64,000 nucleotides of DNA from Ferruginibacter sp. (GTDB taxonomy: Bacteria > Bacteroidota > Bacteroidia > Chitinophagales > Chitinophagaceae): NCBI GenBank assembly GCA_017983695.1, contig JAGOAX010000006.1:62001-126000 (forward strand), given 5' to 3'. This document shows positions 1 to 9,605 of the stretch, one piece after another. The position numbers and the translations under genes were made by a program. How positions within the stretch are numbered: the first letter of the stretch is position 1; every line of letters begins with the position of its first letter. The notes under the pieces were generated by a model. The model saw nothing but the letters and a program-made list of their open reading frames with translations, did no database searches and had not been told where the DNA came from.

Positions 1-6
1 GCGGGT

Positions 7-1929
7 TTAAAAATGCCATCTTACAAATGCTTCCATCGCTTCATACTCAGCTAAGCCCAGTTTATTATACAACATTGCGGTTGCCCTGTTTCTGTCTTCA
101 GCTCTTTGCCAAAATTCACGGTTATCACTTCCCTGAAATACCACACCATCTTTTTGGGACTGATGTTTAAATATGCCATACCGCTTTTTCAGTACCTGCT
201 CCGGGCTCATGGGCACTGCCATTTCAATTGCATCAATGTCCCATTCGGCCCAGGCACCTTTATATAGCCATACCCAGCAATCTTTCATGAAATCCACATG
301 CTTAATTTTTTCAATGGCTGCAAAAATTCCATCCAGGCAAACTTTATGAGTACCGTGTGGGTCTGCAAGGTCTCCGGCGGCAAATATTTGATGTGGTTTA
401 ATTTTTTGAATAAGGGCTTCAATTATTGTAATGTCATCTTCGCCAATTGGTTTCTTCTCTATGGTTCCTGTTTCGTAAAAAGGCAGGTTTAGGAAATGAA
501 TATTGCTTTCCGGAATACCAACAAACCTGCAGGTATTCTTTGCTTCCCCTTTTCTTATTAAGCCCTTTACAAGACGTAATTCTTTTATATCCATTTCCCC
601 GCTTTTCTTTTCATTTAGAAAAGAAACCGAATTCTTATATACATTATTAGTTTCTGCCGAGTTAACTTGAAATTGTTCGTTAAAATCTTTTACAAATTCT
701 ACAAACCGAAAAGCTTCATCATCTGCCACTGCAATATTTCCACTGGTTTGATATGCCACATGTACGTCGTGCCCCTGGTCTGATAACCGTTGAAATGTAC
801 CCCCCATTGAAATAATATCATCATCCGGGTGTGGGCTAAAAATCAGTACCCGTTTTTTTGAGGGTTTCGAACGTTCAGGACGATGTCCATCATCTGCATC
901 AGGTTTTCCGCCAGGCCAACCAGTGATAGTATGTTGCAGCCCATTAAAAATAGTAATGTTAATGTCATACGCATTACCATGCAAGGCCAGTAAACTGCTC
1001 AATCCATTTTCATTATAATCATTATTTGTCAGTTTCAATATTGGTTTATCGCAGGTTAATCCCAGGTGTATGACAGCTTTTTTAATCAGCTGAGGTGTCC
1101 AGTTCACATCTTCAGTTAACCACGGTGTTTTTCGTCTTGTAAGCAATGCTGCGGCAGCTTCGTCCAGAACAATCGAAACATTTTGATGCACTTGTAAATA
1201 CGAGGCAGGAATAAATTCACTTACCGGACCTTCAACAGCCAGCTTTACCATATCTGCTTTTTTTTCTCCCCATGCTATCAGCACAATTCTTTTTGCATTA
1301 ATGATGGTGCTTACACCCATTGTAATGGCCTTGCGGGGCACATTGACCATTCCCGAAAATTCTGCTGCCGCATCAGAACGGGTTACCCTGTCGAGGGTAA
1401 TTAAACGGGTTACGGAACTTATATGAGAACCCGGTTCATTAAAACCAATATGGCCGTTTCGGCCTACACCCAGTAATTGAAAATCAATGCCACCTGCATC
1501 TTTTATTTTTTGCTCGTATTGTTCGCAATGATGTTTTATATCATCCAAACTTATCGTGCCATCAAGTATGTAACAATTCTTCGGGTCAATATCAATGCAA
1601 TCAAACAAATTCTCCTTCATAAAATGCCGGTAGCTCTGCAATGATGATGAAGACATGGGATAATATTCATCAAGGTTAAAGCAAATCACATTCTTAAAAC
1701 TGAGGACTTCCTGCCTGTGCATACGTATCAGCTCTTTATATATCTTTTTAGGAGTTGAGCCGGTGGCCAATCCCAGTACTGCGTATTCACCCGTTTGTTT
1801 TTTTGCACGGATGAGTTCAGCTATTTCATCCGCTACAGTTTTACAAGCATCATCGGCTTCAGCGAATATTGTTACTGGAATTTTTTCAAAAGAGGCAATC
1901 TGCTCTAATATTTGATAATTTACTATCAT
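7..1929 (-). CDS. nagB: Glucosamine-6-phosphate deaminase fused to a PIG-L deacetylase-like domain
   Basis: Converts glucosamine-6-phosphate to fructose-6-phosphate and ammonia in the cytoplasm, the last step of amino-sugar catabolism. Residues about 15-270 are a NagB domain: FNLDEYY around Asp87 and GRNGHIGFNEP around His160 match the catalytic regions. After a linker, residues about 358-600 form a LmbE/PIG-L domain whose HPDDD metal motif is at 367-371. The 640-residue fusion is more than twice the length of E. coli NagB (about 266); long NagB proteins of this kind are known in Bacteroidota. There is no signal peptide. It lies at the downstream end of the sialoglycan operon, 21 bp after the fucosidase gene. 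The role of the PIG-L half is unknown to me; deacetylation of an amino sugar would fit the pathway. Confidence 0.93.
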   Translation of the reverse strand: MIVNYQILEQIASFEKIPVTIFAEADDACKTVADEIAELIRAKKQTGEYAVLGLATGSTPKKIYKELIRMHRQEVLSFKNVICFNLDEYYPMSSSSLQSYRHFMKENLFDCIDIDPKNCYILDGTISLDDIKHHCEQYEQKIKDAGGIDFQLLGVGRNGHIGFNEPGSHISSVTRLITLDRVTRSDAAAEFSGMVNVPRKAITMGVSTIINAKRIVLIAWGEKKADMVKLAVEGPVSEFIPASYLQVHQNVSIVLDEAAAALLTRRKTPWLTEDVNWTPQLIKKAVIHLGLTCDKPILKLTNNDYNENGLSSLLALHGNAYDINITIFNGLQHTITGWPGGKPDADDGHRPERSKPSKKRVLIFSPHPDDDIISMGGTFQRLSDQGHDVHVAYQTSGNIAVADDEAFRFVEFVKDFNEQFQVNSAETNNVYKNSVSFLNEKKSGEMDIKELRLVKGLIRKGEAKNTCRFVGIPESNIHFLNLPFYETGTIEKKPIGEDDITIIEALIQKIKPHQIFAAGDLADPHGTHKVCLDGIFAAIEKIKHVDFMKDCWVWLYKGAWAEWDIDAIEMAVPMSPEQVLKKRYGIFKHQSQKDGVVFQGSDNREFWQRAEDRNRATAMLYNKLGLAEYEAMEAFVRWHF

Positions 1930-1950
1930 GTTTTACTGTATTATTTATCG

Positions 1951-3447
1951 TTAATTTTTCATGTAATAAATACCGAGTTCTGCCAGGCAGGGGTTCAATC
2001 TTGAAGATAAAACCCTCAACCTAACCTTGTTTGTGGTTACTGTATTGAAACGAAGAAGCCGTTTGTACCCGATGGTTGTTCCTTTAGCTGCTATTTTCCA
2101 TTCTTTTCCGTCCCAATATTCAAATTCAAACCGCTCAATTCTTTGTCCCTTTCTGATGTTTTCCTGTAGTTGCAATACATTGAATGATGCTGGCGATTTC
2201 AGTTGCAGTTCAAGTACTATTGTGGTGTCATTTGCTTTAGTGGTATAATGTGTGGCATTGTTCCCATCAAGAATGTATTTTGTATTGATACCATTGATAG
2301 ATTTTATATCAGCTCCCTTTGCAAAATTGATTTTAAAAATAGTATCCCGTAGTTGCTTCCATTGTTTCAATGCGGCAATATCACTTGAATGAATCAGTCC
2401 TCTTTTATCAGGCGGGATGTTTAATAGTAATACACCGTTGCGGCCAACAGAATTGAAATAAATATCAAGAAGTTTCTCCGGCGATTTCACTTTGGTGTCC
2501 TCTTCTTCATGGTAAAACCAACCGGGTCTGATAGAGACATCTGTTTCCGCAGGATACCAAACCAAGCCTTTTGCATTTAAAATTTTTTCCCGGCTTCCCA
2601 AATCATCACCACGCATATCGCCTTGTGGTTTAAATGCAATATCATTTTGCGAACCGGCTGCAATAGCCGATTGATTTAAATTATCAGCAGGCACTACACT
2701 CCATTCCATCTCCCTGCCATAACCTGTTTCCGTTCCTACCCATCTTACATCCGGCCCCATGATAGCAATTACGGCCTGTGGTTGTAATTTTCGAATGAGC
2801 TGATACCATTTTTCAAAGTAATACTCTTGTTTTACGCCTTCGCCTTTTGCACCATCAAACCATACTTCATCTACCGTACCATAATTAGTAAGCAGCTCAG
2901 TAAGCTGGCTCATAAAAAAATCATTGTACTTTTCATTGTTACCGTATTGTGGTGAATTCATATCCCAGGGGGAAAGATAAATACCAAAGCCAATGTTCAT
3001 TTCTTTGCAGGCTTTGCTTACTTCTTTCACCAAATCGCCTTTACCATTTTTCCAGGGACCGGCGGCTACAGAATGATTTGTTGTTTTAGTGGGCCAGAGA
3101 CAAAAACCATCATGATGTTTGGCAGTTAATATCACCTGTTTAATACCAGCTTCTTTTGCAATACGTACCCATTGCCGGGCATCCAATGCTGAAGGATTAA
3201 ATATTTTCGGGTCTTCGTTTCCGGTTCCCCATTCTTTACCAGTAAATGTGTTTACTCCATAATGAAAAAAGGCTGTAAGCTCCAGTTGCTGCCACCTTAA
3301 TTGCCCGGCTGATGGAATGATATTGGCTGCCTTTCGAATAATGTCTGCATCGGTATCAGCCGCATTTATAATAGCATAATTTTTTTGTTGTGCTGAAATA
3401 CTCATATAACAGGCAAGAAGAAATGATATAATCAAAATAAATTTCAT
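1951..3447 (-). CDS. GH29 alpha-L-fucosidase with C-terminal discoidin-like domain
   Basis: Predicted to remove alpha-linked fucose from host-type glycans in the periplasm or at the cell surface. The N-terminus is a signal peptide ending near SAQ (about residue 20). The GH29 barrel spans about residues 45-370; it includes FFHYGVNTFTG, AKHHDGF and VWFDG, where Asp198 is the expected nucleophile. Residues about 385-495 resemble an F5/8-type carbohydrate-binding domain (ILDGNNATHY, KVRLRVL). The 498-residue length is normal for the family. The upstream esterase gene overlaps its start by 4 bp, which supports co-translation. Fucose is a common cap on mucin chains that also carry sialic acid, so the enzyme fits the locus. 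Linkage preference cannot be read from the sequence. Confidence 0.93.
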   Translation of the reverse strand: MKFILIISFLLACYMSISAQQKNYAIINAADTDADIIRKAANIIPSAGQLRWQQLELTAFFHYGVNTFTGKEWGTGNEDPKIFNPSALDARQWVRIAKEAGIKQVILTAKHHDGFCLWPTKTTNHSVAAGPWKNGKGDLVKEVSKACKEMNIGFGIYLSPWDMNSPQYGNNEKYNDFFMSQLTELLTNYGTVDEVWFDGAKGEGVKQEYYFEKWYQLIRKLQPQAVIAIMGPDVRWVGTETGYGREMEWSVVPADNLNQSAIAAGSQNDIAFKPQGDMRGDDLGSREKILNAKGLVWYPAETDVSIRPGWFYHEEEDTKVKSPEKLLDIYFNSVGRNGVLLLNIPPDKRGLIHSSDIAALKQWKQLRDTIFKINFAKGADIKSINGINTKYILDGNNATHYTTKANDTTIVLELQLKSPASFNVLQLQENIRKGQRIERFEFEYWDGKEWKIAAKGTTIGYKRLLRFNTVTTNKVRLRVLSSRLNPCLAELGIYYMKN

Positions 3448-4943
3448 TGAACCTTTATTTTAAAAGTCGAAGCAGGCAGATTTTCTGAATTTACAAGGTT
3501 GCCATTGCTGAATGGTGTCCAGTCATAGTAAACATATTCTGGTTTCCGGTTTGTTGAAATCACAATAGTCTTGTCTCTAAAAAATGCTTCGGTTTCGCTT
3601 TTTCCATCAAGAGAAAACCCTTTTAGAGTTCCCCCATCTGATGATTTTAATCCATTTGCTATGTAGTGAAAAGAAACACTCACTTTTCCATTGCGATACT
3701 TTGCGGATAGTGGCAGAGGACCAGATGGAATAATTTTTTTATGGTACGTTTTATTCAAAGCCCATCTTGCCAATCTTTCACCAACCTTTTTTTTATTTGT
3801 GGGATGCACATCGTCTTTTGTTCCAATATCGCTGCAAACAGCCATTCCGCTGTAGGGAATCAGTTGAAACATTTTTCTTTGCTCATCTCTGAACTGCGGC
3901 CAGAGATGCCCTTTATACTTCACCGTATCAATGGATGAAAGCTGAACAAAATAGAAGGGCAGGTCTGGTTGTTTCCATTTTTTCCTGTAATCATCTATCA
4001 TCAGTTTAGATAACGCTGCGTACTCATTGACTCTTTCTAATTCCTGTGCATTGCTCTCGCCCTGATAACATAAAACTCCTTTTACAGGCATCGGTAGTAA
4101 ATTTTCAATGCCGGAGGCAAATGCAAAACCTGGTTTGTATGCATGATTCTTTCCATACTCGTCTTTTGGAACATTATTTAAACTCCCTACATTTTGTCTT
4201 CCTCTTTCCCTTATCCAAACAGGCAGTGATGTGTTTATCAGCCAATCACCAATTACTTTATCAGAAAATTGCTTATTGTTTTTTAAAGTTTCTGTGCTGA
4301 TAAATGTTTCGAGTGGCGCACCCCCTATAGCAATATTTATTAACCCAACGGGAATATTTTCAGACGAAACTATTTCTTTCCCAAAATAATACGCCACTGC
4401 ACTCATGGTTTTAAAAGAATTACTGTCACAGTTTTGCCATTGGCCTTTATAAAATTTTTCTGTGGTTAGCGTTTGTGTGATTGAATCTGTAAAGGGAACA
4501 TTAAAAGTATTTTTTCCTGAATAGGTTGGATTATACAAGCGGAGAAATGGCTGTTGACTGTTTTGTATTTCCTCTTTATAATGGGCTTCTTTTATCATAG
4601 GCCATTCCATATTGCTTTGTCCAATACATACCCATAAATCGCCAATGAGAACGTTATTCAAACTAATCTTCTCTTCGCCAGAAACAACTGTAAGGTTTTG
4701 GGGGGTTCTATTTGCTTTTTTTGCAATTAAGAAAATACTCCATGATGAATCAGCACCTGCTTTTACTGATTTTGTTTCCGCAGCAAATGAAAGGGTAACT
4801 GTTGCACCTGGAACTCCATTGCCCCATATATGAATAGGTTTATCCCGTTGCAGCAGCATATTATCAGAAAACACTTTGTTAAGCCGCAACTGAGCCTTTA
4901 CTGAAACAGGTAAAAAAATAATGCTAATCAAAAACCATTTCAT
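3444..4943 (-). CDS. Sialate O-acetylesterase (SGNH/SASA family)
   Basis: Predicted to remove O-acetyl groups from sialic acids so that sialidases and the lyase can act. I chose the ATG at 4943 because the protein then begins MKWFLISIIFLP, a good signal peptide; the longer frame to 4979 would bury it. SGNH residues are visible: Ser110 in GQSNM, GESN at 295-298, and Asp378/His380 in DVHPT. The 499-residue length and overall pattern match the sialate O-acetylesterase family of Bacteroidota. The transporter gene upstream overlaps the chosen start by 20 bp and the fucosidase follows with a 4-bp overlap, so the three are translationally linked. Some members act on acetylated xylan, but the two sialidases and lyase nearby favour sialate. 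Confidence 0.9.
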   Translation of the reverse strand: MKWFLISIIFLPVSVKAQLRLNKVFSDNMLLQRDKPIHIWGNGVPGATVTLSFAAETKSVKAGADSSWSIFLIAKKANRTPQNLTVVSGEEKISLNNVLIGDLWVCIGQSNMEWPMIKEAHYKEEIQNSQQPFLRLYNPTYSGKNTFNVPFTDSITQTLTTEKFYKGQWQNCDSNSFKTMSAVAYYFGKEIVSSENIPVGLINIAIGGAPLETFISTETLKNNKQFSDKVIGDWLINTSLPVWIRERGRQNVGSLNNVPKDEYGKNHAYKPGFAFASGIENLLPMPVKGVLCYQGESNAQELERVNEYAALSKLMIDDYRKKWKQPDLPFYFVQLSSIDTVKYKGHLWPQFRDEQRKMFQLIPYSGMAVCSDIGTKDDVHPTNKKKVGERLARWALNKTYHKKIIPSGPLPLSAKYRNGKVSVSFHYIANGLKSSDGGTLKGFSLDGKSETEAFFRDKTIVISTNRKPEYVYYDWTPFSNGNLVNSENLPASTFKIKVQ

Positions 4944-5832
4944 TTCTTTTCGTATTAATTTTTGATAATAACAAACCACCGATAACTAACGAAACACCTG
5001 CAATAGTGTAAATGCTGACAGCATCTCCCATCCACCAAACGGCAAAAGCGAGCCCAAAAAGCGGGCAAAGAAATAACCATAATCCTGCTTTTACCGGATT
5101 TACCTGTAACAGCCACATCCAAAGCTGAACAGCAAATATTGAAACCGGTATGGCGAGCCAGCTAACGGCATACAAAAATGACTTGTCAAAATGGTTGGCT
5201 GAAGGGTTGTAAAAGAATAAAGCGAAGGGCAATAAAAACAAACCACCTATCAAAGTTTGCCAGCCATTAATAACAAATAGCGACAATCCGTTCCATTGCT
5301 GCTGAGAGAAATAAATGGCAGCTACGGAGTAGGAGAGCATACTAATTAATAAGATAAGTAATCCTTTTGCTGTAATAGTAGCTTCAGCAAACAAGGGCCA
5401 TGCAGCATATATAACTCCGATAGCGCAAACAATAATTGAAAGAACGATGTTCCATGACAGTTGTTTTTTTAATATAATAACCGACATAAACAATATGAAT
5501 ATAGGATTTGTGGCAACAGCCAAAGCCCCGATACCTGCGGTTACGGATTGCATAGCCACGACATACAGTCCCAGGTAAATTGTAATGTTGAGTAATCCGT
5601 AAATAGCTATTTGTTTCCATTCCTTACCGGCAGGATACCTATGCCTCTTGATAACATGTGCAAAGAACAGCATAACTGCAGCAGCAATAGCAAACCTTGT
5701 TACTGCAATAACTAATGGTTGCGCAACAGTTAACCCAAGTTTTGTGGCTGTAGATGCAGACGGCCAGAGTATGGCAAACGTAAGCCCTGCGGCTACCCAT
5801 TTAAAATTTGTATTAATTTTTATTGCACTCAT
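4924..5832 (-). CDS. EamA/DMT-family transporter, 10 TM
   Basis: A 302-residue inner-membrane protein with about ten hydrophobic segments arranged as two EamA repeats of five (roughly residues 10-145 and 155-295). The short polar loops are typical of the drug/metabolite transporter superfamily. Its place between nagA and the sialate esterase gene suggests import or export of a sugar, amino sugar or breakdown product, but the family is too broad to name a substrate. The C-terminal codons overlap the esterase start by 20 bp. An MFS carrier further upstream in the operon is the better candidate for sialic-acid uptake, so this protein may handle another product of glycan breakdown. Confidence 0.85.
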   Translation of the reverse strand: MSAIKINTNFKWVAAGLTFAILWPSASTATKLGLTVAQPLVIAVTRFAIAAAVMLFFAHVIKRHRYPAGKEWKQIAIYGLLNITIYLGLYVVAMQSVTAGIGALAVATNPIFILFMSVIILKKQLSWNIVLSIIVCAIGVIYAAWPLFAEATITAKGLLILLISMLSYSVAAIYFSQQQWNGLSLFVINGWQTLIGGLFLLPFALFFYNPSANHFDKSFLYAVSWLAIPVSIFAVQLWMWLLQVNPVKAGLWLFLCPLFGLAFAVWWMGDAVSIYTIAGVSLVIGGLLLSKINTKRNEMVFD

Positions 5833-5870
5833 TACTTCGTTTAAATTTTCTCATACGCCACATGGCTTTT

Positions 5871-6974
5871 CTACTCAAGAATTTTAACAGCCTCGTTTTC
5901 TTCATTTAATAATACCAGCTTAGCATCATATCCCTTTTCAATTTTCCCCAATTTGCTATCTAAACCCATTAACCGTGCAGGATATAAACTGCACATCCTG
6001 ATAGCTTCGCCTAATTCAACACCTACATGATTAACTAAATTTTGCACCGCTTTTGACATTATTAATGCCGAACCGCTAAGAATACCTGCTGTCTCATATT
6101 TATCTCCCATAAGTACATGTTGATAATCTCCTGCATGAGTGTCGGTAACTGCATCGGTAATTACAAACAACCTGTCTTTCATTATTGCTTTTGCTATTTG
6201 TATTGCAGCATACTCCACATGGTAACCATCGGGGATAATACTCACCATCACTTTATCATCATTCATGGCTGCTCCTACTAAACCAGGTTCACGGTGCTGC
6301 AATGGACTCATGGCATTGTACAAGTGAGTAACTGCTGAAATTCCTTTTGTAAACCCTGACTTTGCTTCTTTATAAGTAGCATTACTATGCCCGGCAGAAA
6401 TAATAATATTATCAGCAAGTATCAGGTCTATCACTTCATCACTGCATTGCTCCGGTGCAAGGGTTATCATTTTAATAATACCCTTTCCGTATGTCAATAA
6501 ATCTTTTGCCTGCTGTAATGATGGTGTATGAATGTATGATTCAATATGTGCCCCCCGCTTTACTGGATTTATCCAGGGCCCTTCGAGGTGAATACCTAAA
6601 ACTCCTTCTCCTCCTTTGTTCCAGTAATCGTTTATGGCATCTATGGCCTGATGAAAAACCTGGTAACTGTTGGTAGCTACTGTTGGAAGACAATTGGCTG
6701 CACCGCCACTGCGGCTATAATCGTTCAATTTATACAATGAATCTGCTTCGGGATATACCGACAATAACCTTCCATGCGCCCCATATATCTGAAGGTCAAT
6801 AAAAGCCGGTGCAATTACCCGGTCATAAAAATCATGCACCACAAGTGTTGATGGAACTTCATCTGCTGGAATTATCCTGCAGATGATTCCTTCTGCAACA
6901 ATTATTGCATGGTCGTTAAGCCATTGCTCTCCTGTAAAAATTTTGTCGGCGATATATGCTTTTATTCCTTTCAC
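5871..6974 (-). CDS. nagA: N-acetylglucosamine-6-phosphate deacetylase
   Basis: Hydrolyses GlcNAc-6-phosphate to glucosamine-6-phosphate and acetate in the cytoplasm, supplying NagB. Amidohydrolase motifs are present in order: FIDLQIYG at 58-65, HLEGPW with metal ligand Glu131, SAGHSNAT with His196, THLYNAMSP with His217, and the catalytic ITDAVTDT with Asp274. The 367-residue length is typical. A short gap (71 bp) separates it from the sugar-kinase gene upstream, and the EamA transporter gene follows 38 bp downstream. Nothing appears truncated or altered. With the kinase and NagB it gives the standard GlcNAc to fructose-6-phosphate route. Confidence 0.95.
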   Translation of the reverse strand: MKGIKAYIADKIFTGEQWLNDHAIIVAEGIICRIIPADEVPSTLVVHDFYDRVIAPAFIDLQIYGAHGRLLSVYPEADSLYKLNDYSRSGGAANCLPTVATNSYQVFHQAIDAINDYWNKGGEGVLGIHLEGPWINPVKRGAHIESYIHTPSLQQAKDLLTYGKGIIKMITLAPEQCSDEVIDLILADNIIISAGHSNATYKEAKSGFTKGISAVTHLYNAMSPLQHREPGLVGAAMNDDKVMVSIIPDGYHVEYAAIQIAKAIMKDRLFVITDAVTDTHAGDYQHVLMGDKYETAGILSGSALIMSKAVQNLVNHVGVELGEAIRMCSLYPARLMGLDSKLGKIEKGYDAKLVLLNEENEAVKILE

Positions 6975-7045
6975 TGACTAATTGTTGTAAATAACATATT
7001 CAAATTATTGCCCTGATTTTATACTCTTTTTTTGAAAGACTACAC

Positions 7046-8074
7046 TTATCCTTTTAGCTTTTCTTCTTTCTCAATTAACCTGTTTAAAAGAACAATCTGA
7101 TTGTTAGCCCTCCTCAAATTTTGCCCTTCGTATTTTGAACCATAATAAACATCGTCACCTAAGTAATCGGTCAAAAATCGAAGCGCCTGCATATAAATCA
7201 TAAATTTACCGGCATAAAAAAATTGTTGTTGTTCCTTCTCCGTTAACAATTGTCCCATATATTCAGAATATCCTTGTACAATAGCTTTGTAGAAATCTTC
7301 TCTAACTTCAATTTTTCCTGTATCGTTCTCTTCTTCATTTACTGGCGACAGATAAGTTCTCATCATATCCCCAACATCACTTATGAAATACCCGGGCATT
7401 ACGGTATCAAGGTCAATTACCCCAATACCATTGTTTTTATCATCAAATAATACGTTGCTGATTTTGGCATCATGATGTATAACCCACAATTTGAACGTTG
7501 AGTCAGATTTAAAGGCATTATACTTCACAACAATGTCATTTTCCTTTATCAAAGAATCTATTTGGGGCTTCGCTTCCTTAATTCTTTCCCCGTTGCCTGT
7601 TTTTATAATGTCACTGAATTGCTTGTATCTTAATGAAAGGTTATGAAAATTAGGAATAGTTATTTTTAATTTACCTGTATCAAACCCTGAAAGCAGGTAT
7701 GTAAATTTTCCAAATTGAGAGGCTGCCTGATAAGCCTGTTCAGCAGTACCAACTGAATTTATTGTATGTGAACCCTGTACAAAGTGAAAAACCCTGTAGC
7801 AGCCATCCTTACAAGTAATTAAATCATGCCCAAACAAGCTTGTTAGCGGTGCAGATAAATTGTATTCAGGATATTTAATTTCCAGGTACCTGCTAATTTG
7901 CTTTATGTTAAAATGTATATCAGACGGTGTCTGGAAAACATGCTGGTTTATTCTTTGCAAAATAAACTGCCGGCTGCCATCAGTAATTTTCCAGGTTTGG
8001 TTTATCAGCCCACTGGTAAGTTGTTCTGCAACTGCATCCTTATTTATACCAAATGCTGATAAAGCTGGTTCCAT
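7046..8074 (-). CDS. Aminoglycoside-phosphotransferase-fold sugar kinase (putative amino-sugar kinase)
   Basis: A 342-residue APH-fold kinase. The catalytic loop is HHDAKISN with Asp202 and Asn207, and the magnesium motif IDLDT carries Asp221 and Asp223. Relatives include N-acetylhexosamine 1-kinases and choline or homoserine kinases. No ROK or hexokinase-type GlcNAc kinase was found in the window, although the pathway needs phosphorylated GlcNAc between the AGE epimerase and NagA. I therefore infer that this gene, directly upstream of nagA, supplies the phosphate. For NagA to use the product it would have to be the 6-phosphate, unlike the 1-phosphate made by classical NahK. Substrate and position are not proven by the sequence. 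Confidence 0.8.
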   Translation of the reverse strand: MEPALSAFGINKDAVAEQLTSGLINQTWKITDGSRQFILQRINQHVFQTPSDIHFNIKQISRYLEIKYPEYNLSAPLTSLFGHDLITCKDGCYRVFHFVQGSHTINSVGTAEQAYQAASQFGKFTYLLSGFDTGKLKITIPNFHNLSLRYKQFSDIIKTGNGERIKEAKPQIDSLIKENDIVVKYNAFKSDSTFKLWVIHHDAKISNVLFDDKNNGIGVIDLDTVMPGYFISDVGDMMRTYLSPVNEEENDTGKIEVREDFYKAIVQGYSEYMGQLLTEKEQQQFFYAGKFMIYMQALRFLTDYLGDDVYYGSKYEGQNLRRANNQIVLLNRLIEKEEKLKG

Positions 8075-8148
8075 ATTTATAGAGAGATGTTTTATTTAAT
8101 AGTGTTAACTGATTTTTTTTATTACATATTTCCTGGCAGGAGATAGTG

Positions 8149-9501
8149 TTAGTATTCATCGTTAAGAGCAAAGACAGGTTTGCGGTACATCCACTTGCCG
8201 CCTGTAAAGTCAGGGAACTCAATTGTCTCATTACCTTTTTCAATCGAGGTTTCACTTAATGGTGTAATGGCACTCCAGGCAGCAGCATCATACACATCCA
8301 TTGGTGTTGCTATGTTGCGCTTTATTGATTCTATAAAAGAATGGATTACAAAAAAATCCATGCCGCCATGACCTGCACCTTCCGTTTCCTTACTCCATCT
8401 TGCCCATAACGGGTGGTCATATTTATCAAACCATTCTTTTGATGAATCCCATTGGTGTGGTTTTGATTGTCCTTCAATATGTACACCCTTTGCAACATCC
8501 ATCCATATACCATTTGTACCCTGCACCCTAAAGCCCAGCGAATATGGACGGGGCAGGTTGGTATCATGCTGTAATAAAATAGTTTCTCCATTGGCACAGC
8601 CAATATTAGTAGTAACTACATCGCCTAATTTGAAATTGATTTTTGCATTTGGATGGTCAGCACCGCATTTTTTTACGATATGCTCATGCAAGCCCCTTGC
8701 TTTGGAAGAAAAAGAGGAAATATTTACAAACCTGTTTCCCCGGTTAATGTTAATGTAATGTGCAATGGGGCCAATACCATGTGTGGGGTACAAGTCCCCA
8801 TTACGATAAACCGAATGGTGTGTCCGCCACCTTGCCTCACTCCAGCCCTTATCACCAAACTCACAACCTTTTCCATAAGCATCAATACCATTATTAAATT
8901 TTACTTCACGCAGGTCATGCTGATATCCGCCCTGCAAATGAACCATTTCTCCAAACAATCCCTTTCGCACCATATTTAATGCCGCCATTACATCTCTGCG
9001 GTAGCAAACATTCTCCAGCATCATCACCTGTGCATTGTGTTGCTCGGCAGCCTTCACTACATCCCAATGGTCTTGCAGCGTAACGCCAAGCATTACTTCA
9101 GTGCCCACATATTTAATTCCCGCCTGCAGCGAGCCAATAATCATTTCCTTGTGCCATTCCCAGGGAGTAGCGATTATTACGCCATCAATATCTTTTAACT
9201 CCAGCATTTTTTTCCAGGCGTAGGGGTCGCCGGTAAAAATTTGTGGCATTTTCTTTCCGCTCTTAGTGATAATTTCTTTCGACAGGGAAAGCATGCGGTC
9301 GTCTATATCGCAAATGGCAACCAGCTCCACATCTTTTCGCCTTAACACAAGGTCAAGGTGATTTTGTCCACGCAGGCCAGTGCCAATCATTACTAATTTT
9401 ATTCTGTCTTTTACTTCGTTTGCAAACAAAGTAGTGTTTGGCATCAGGGCAACCGATGCTGCCGTAAGTGTTGTGTTTTTGATGAATTGCTTTCTGTTCA
9501 T
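8149..9501 (-). CDS. Gfo/Idh/MocA-type GH109-like enzyme (putative alpha-N-acetylgalactosaminidase)
   Basis: A 450-residue protein with a twin-arginine-like leader (MNRKQFIKN...SVALMP), then a Rossmann dinucleotide motif (IGTGLRGQNH) and the Gfo/Idh/MocA C-terminal domain. Stretches such as PWEWH, ENVCYRRDV, GELYPTHG-like DLYPTHGIGP, NRGNRFV and AGHGGMDFF match what I recall of GH109, which cleaves alpha-GalNAc by an NAD-dependent mechanism. Alpha-GalNAc is the root sugar of mucin O-glycans, so this fits a mucin-degrading locus. A plain sugar oxidoreductase is the alternative. The leader suggests export with bound cofactor, as in known GH109 enzymes. Confidence 0.87.
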   Translation of the reverse strand: MNRKQFIKNTTLTAASVALMPNTTLFANEVKDRIKLVMIGTGLRGQNHLDLVLRRKDVELVAICDIDDRMLSLSKEIITKSGKKMPQIFTGDPYAWKKMLELKDIDGVIIATPWEWHKEMIIGSLQAGIKYVGTEVMLGVTLQDHWDVVKAAEQHNAQVMMLENVCYRRDVMAALNMVRKGLFGEMVHLQGGYQHDLREVKFNNGIDAYGKGCEFGDKGWSEARWRTHHSVYRNGDLYPTHGIGPIAHYININRGNRFVNISSFSSKARGLHEHIVKKCGADHPNAKINFKLGDVVTTNIGCANGETILLQHDTNLPRPYSLGFRVQGTNGIWMDVAKGVHIEGQSKPHQWDSSKEWFDKYDHPLWARWSKETEGAGHGGMDFFVIHSFIESIKRNIATPMDVYDAAAWSAITPLSETSIEKGNETIEFPDFTGGKWMYRKPVFALNDEY

Positions 9502-9605
9502 TGAAATATTATTGTTTGTAGATTAACTCCCCTAAATTCTATATCGTAAAAACATCTTTCGAGTACATTAATTACATTCGGTTAAATATTAAATCCCTTT
9601 TTTGC

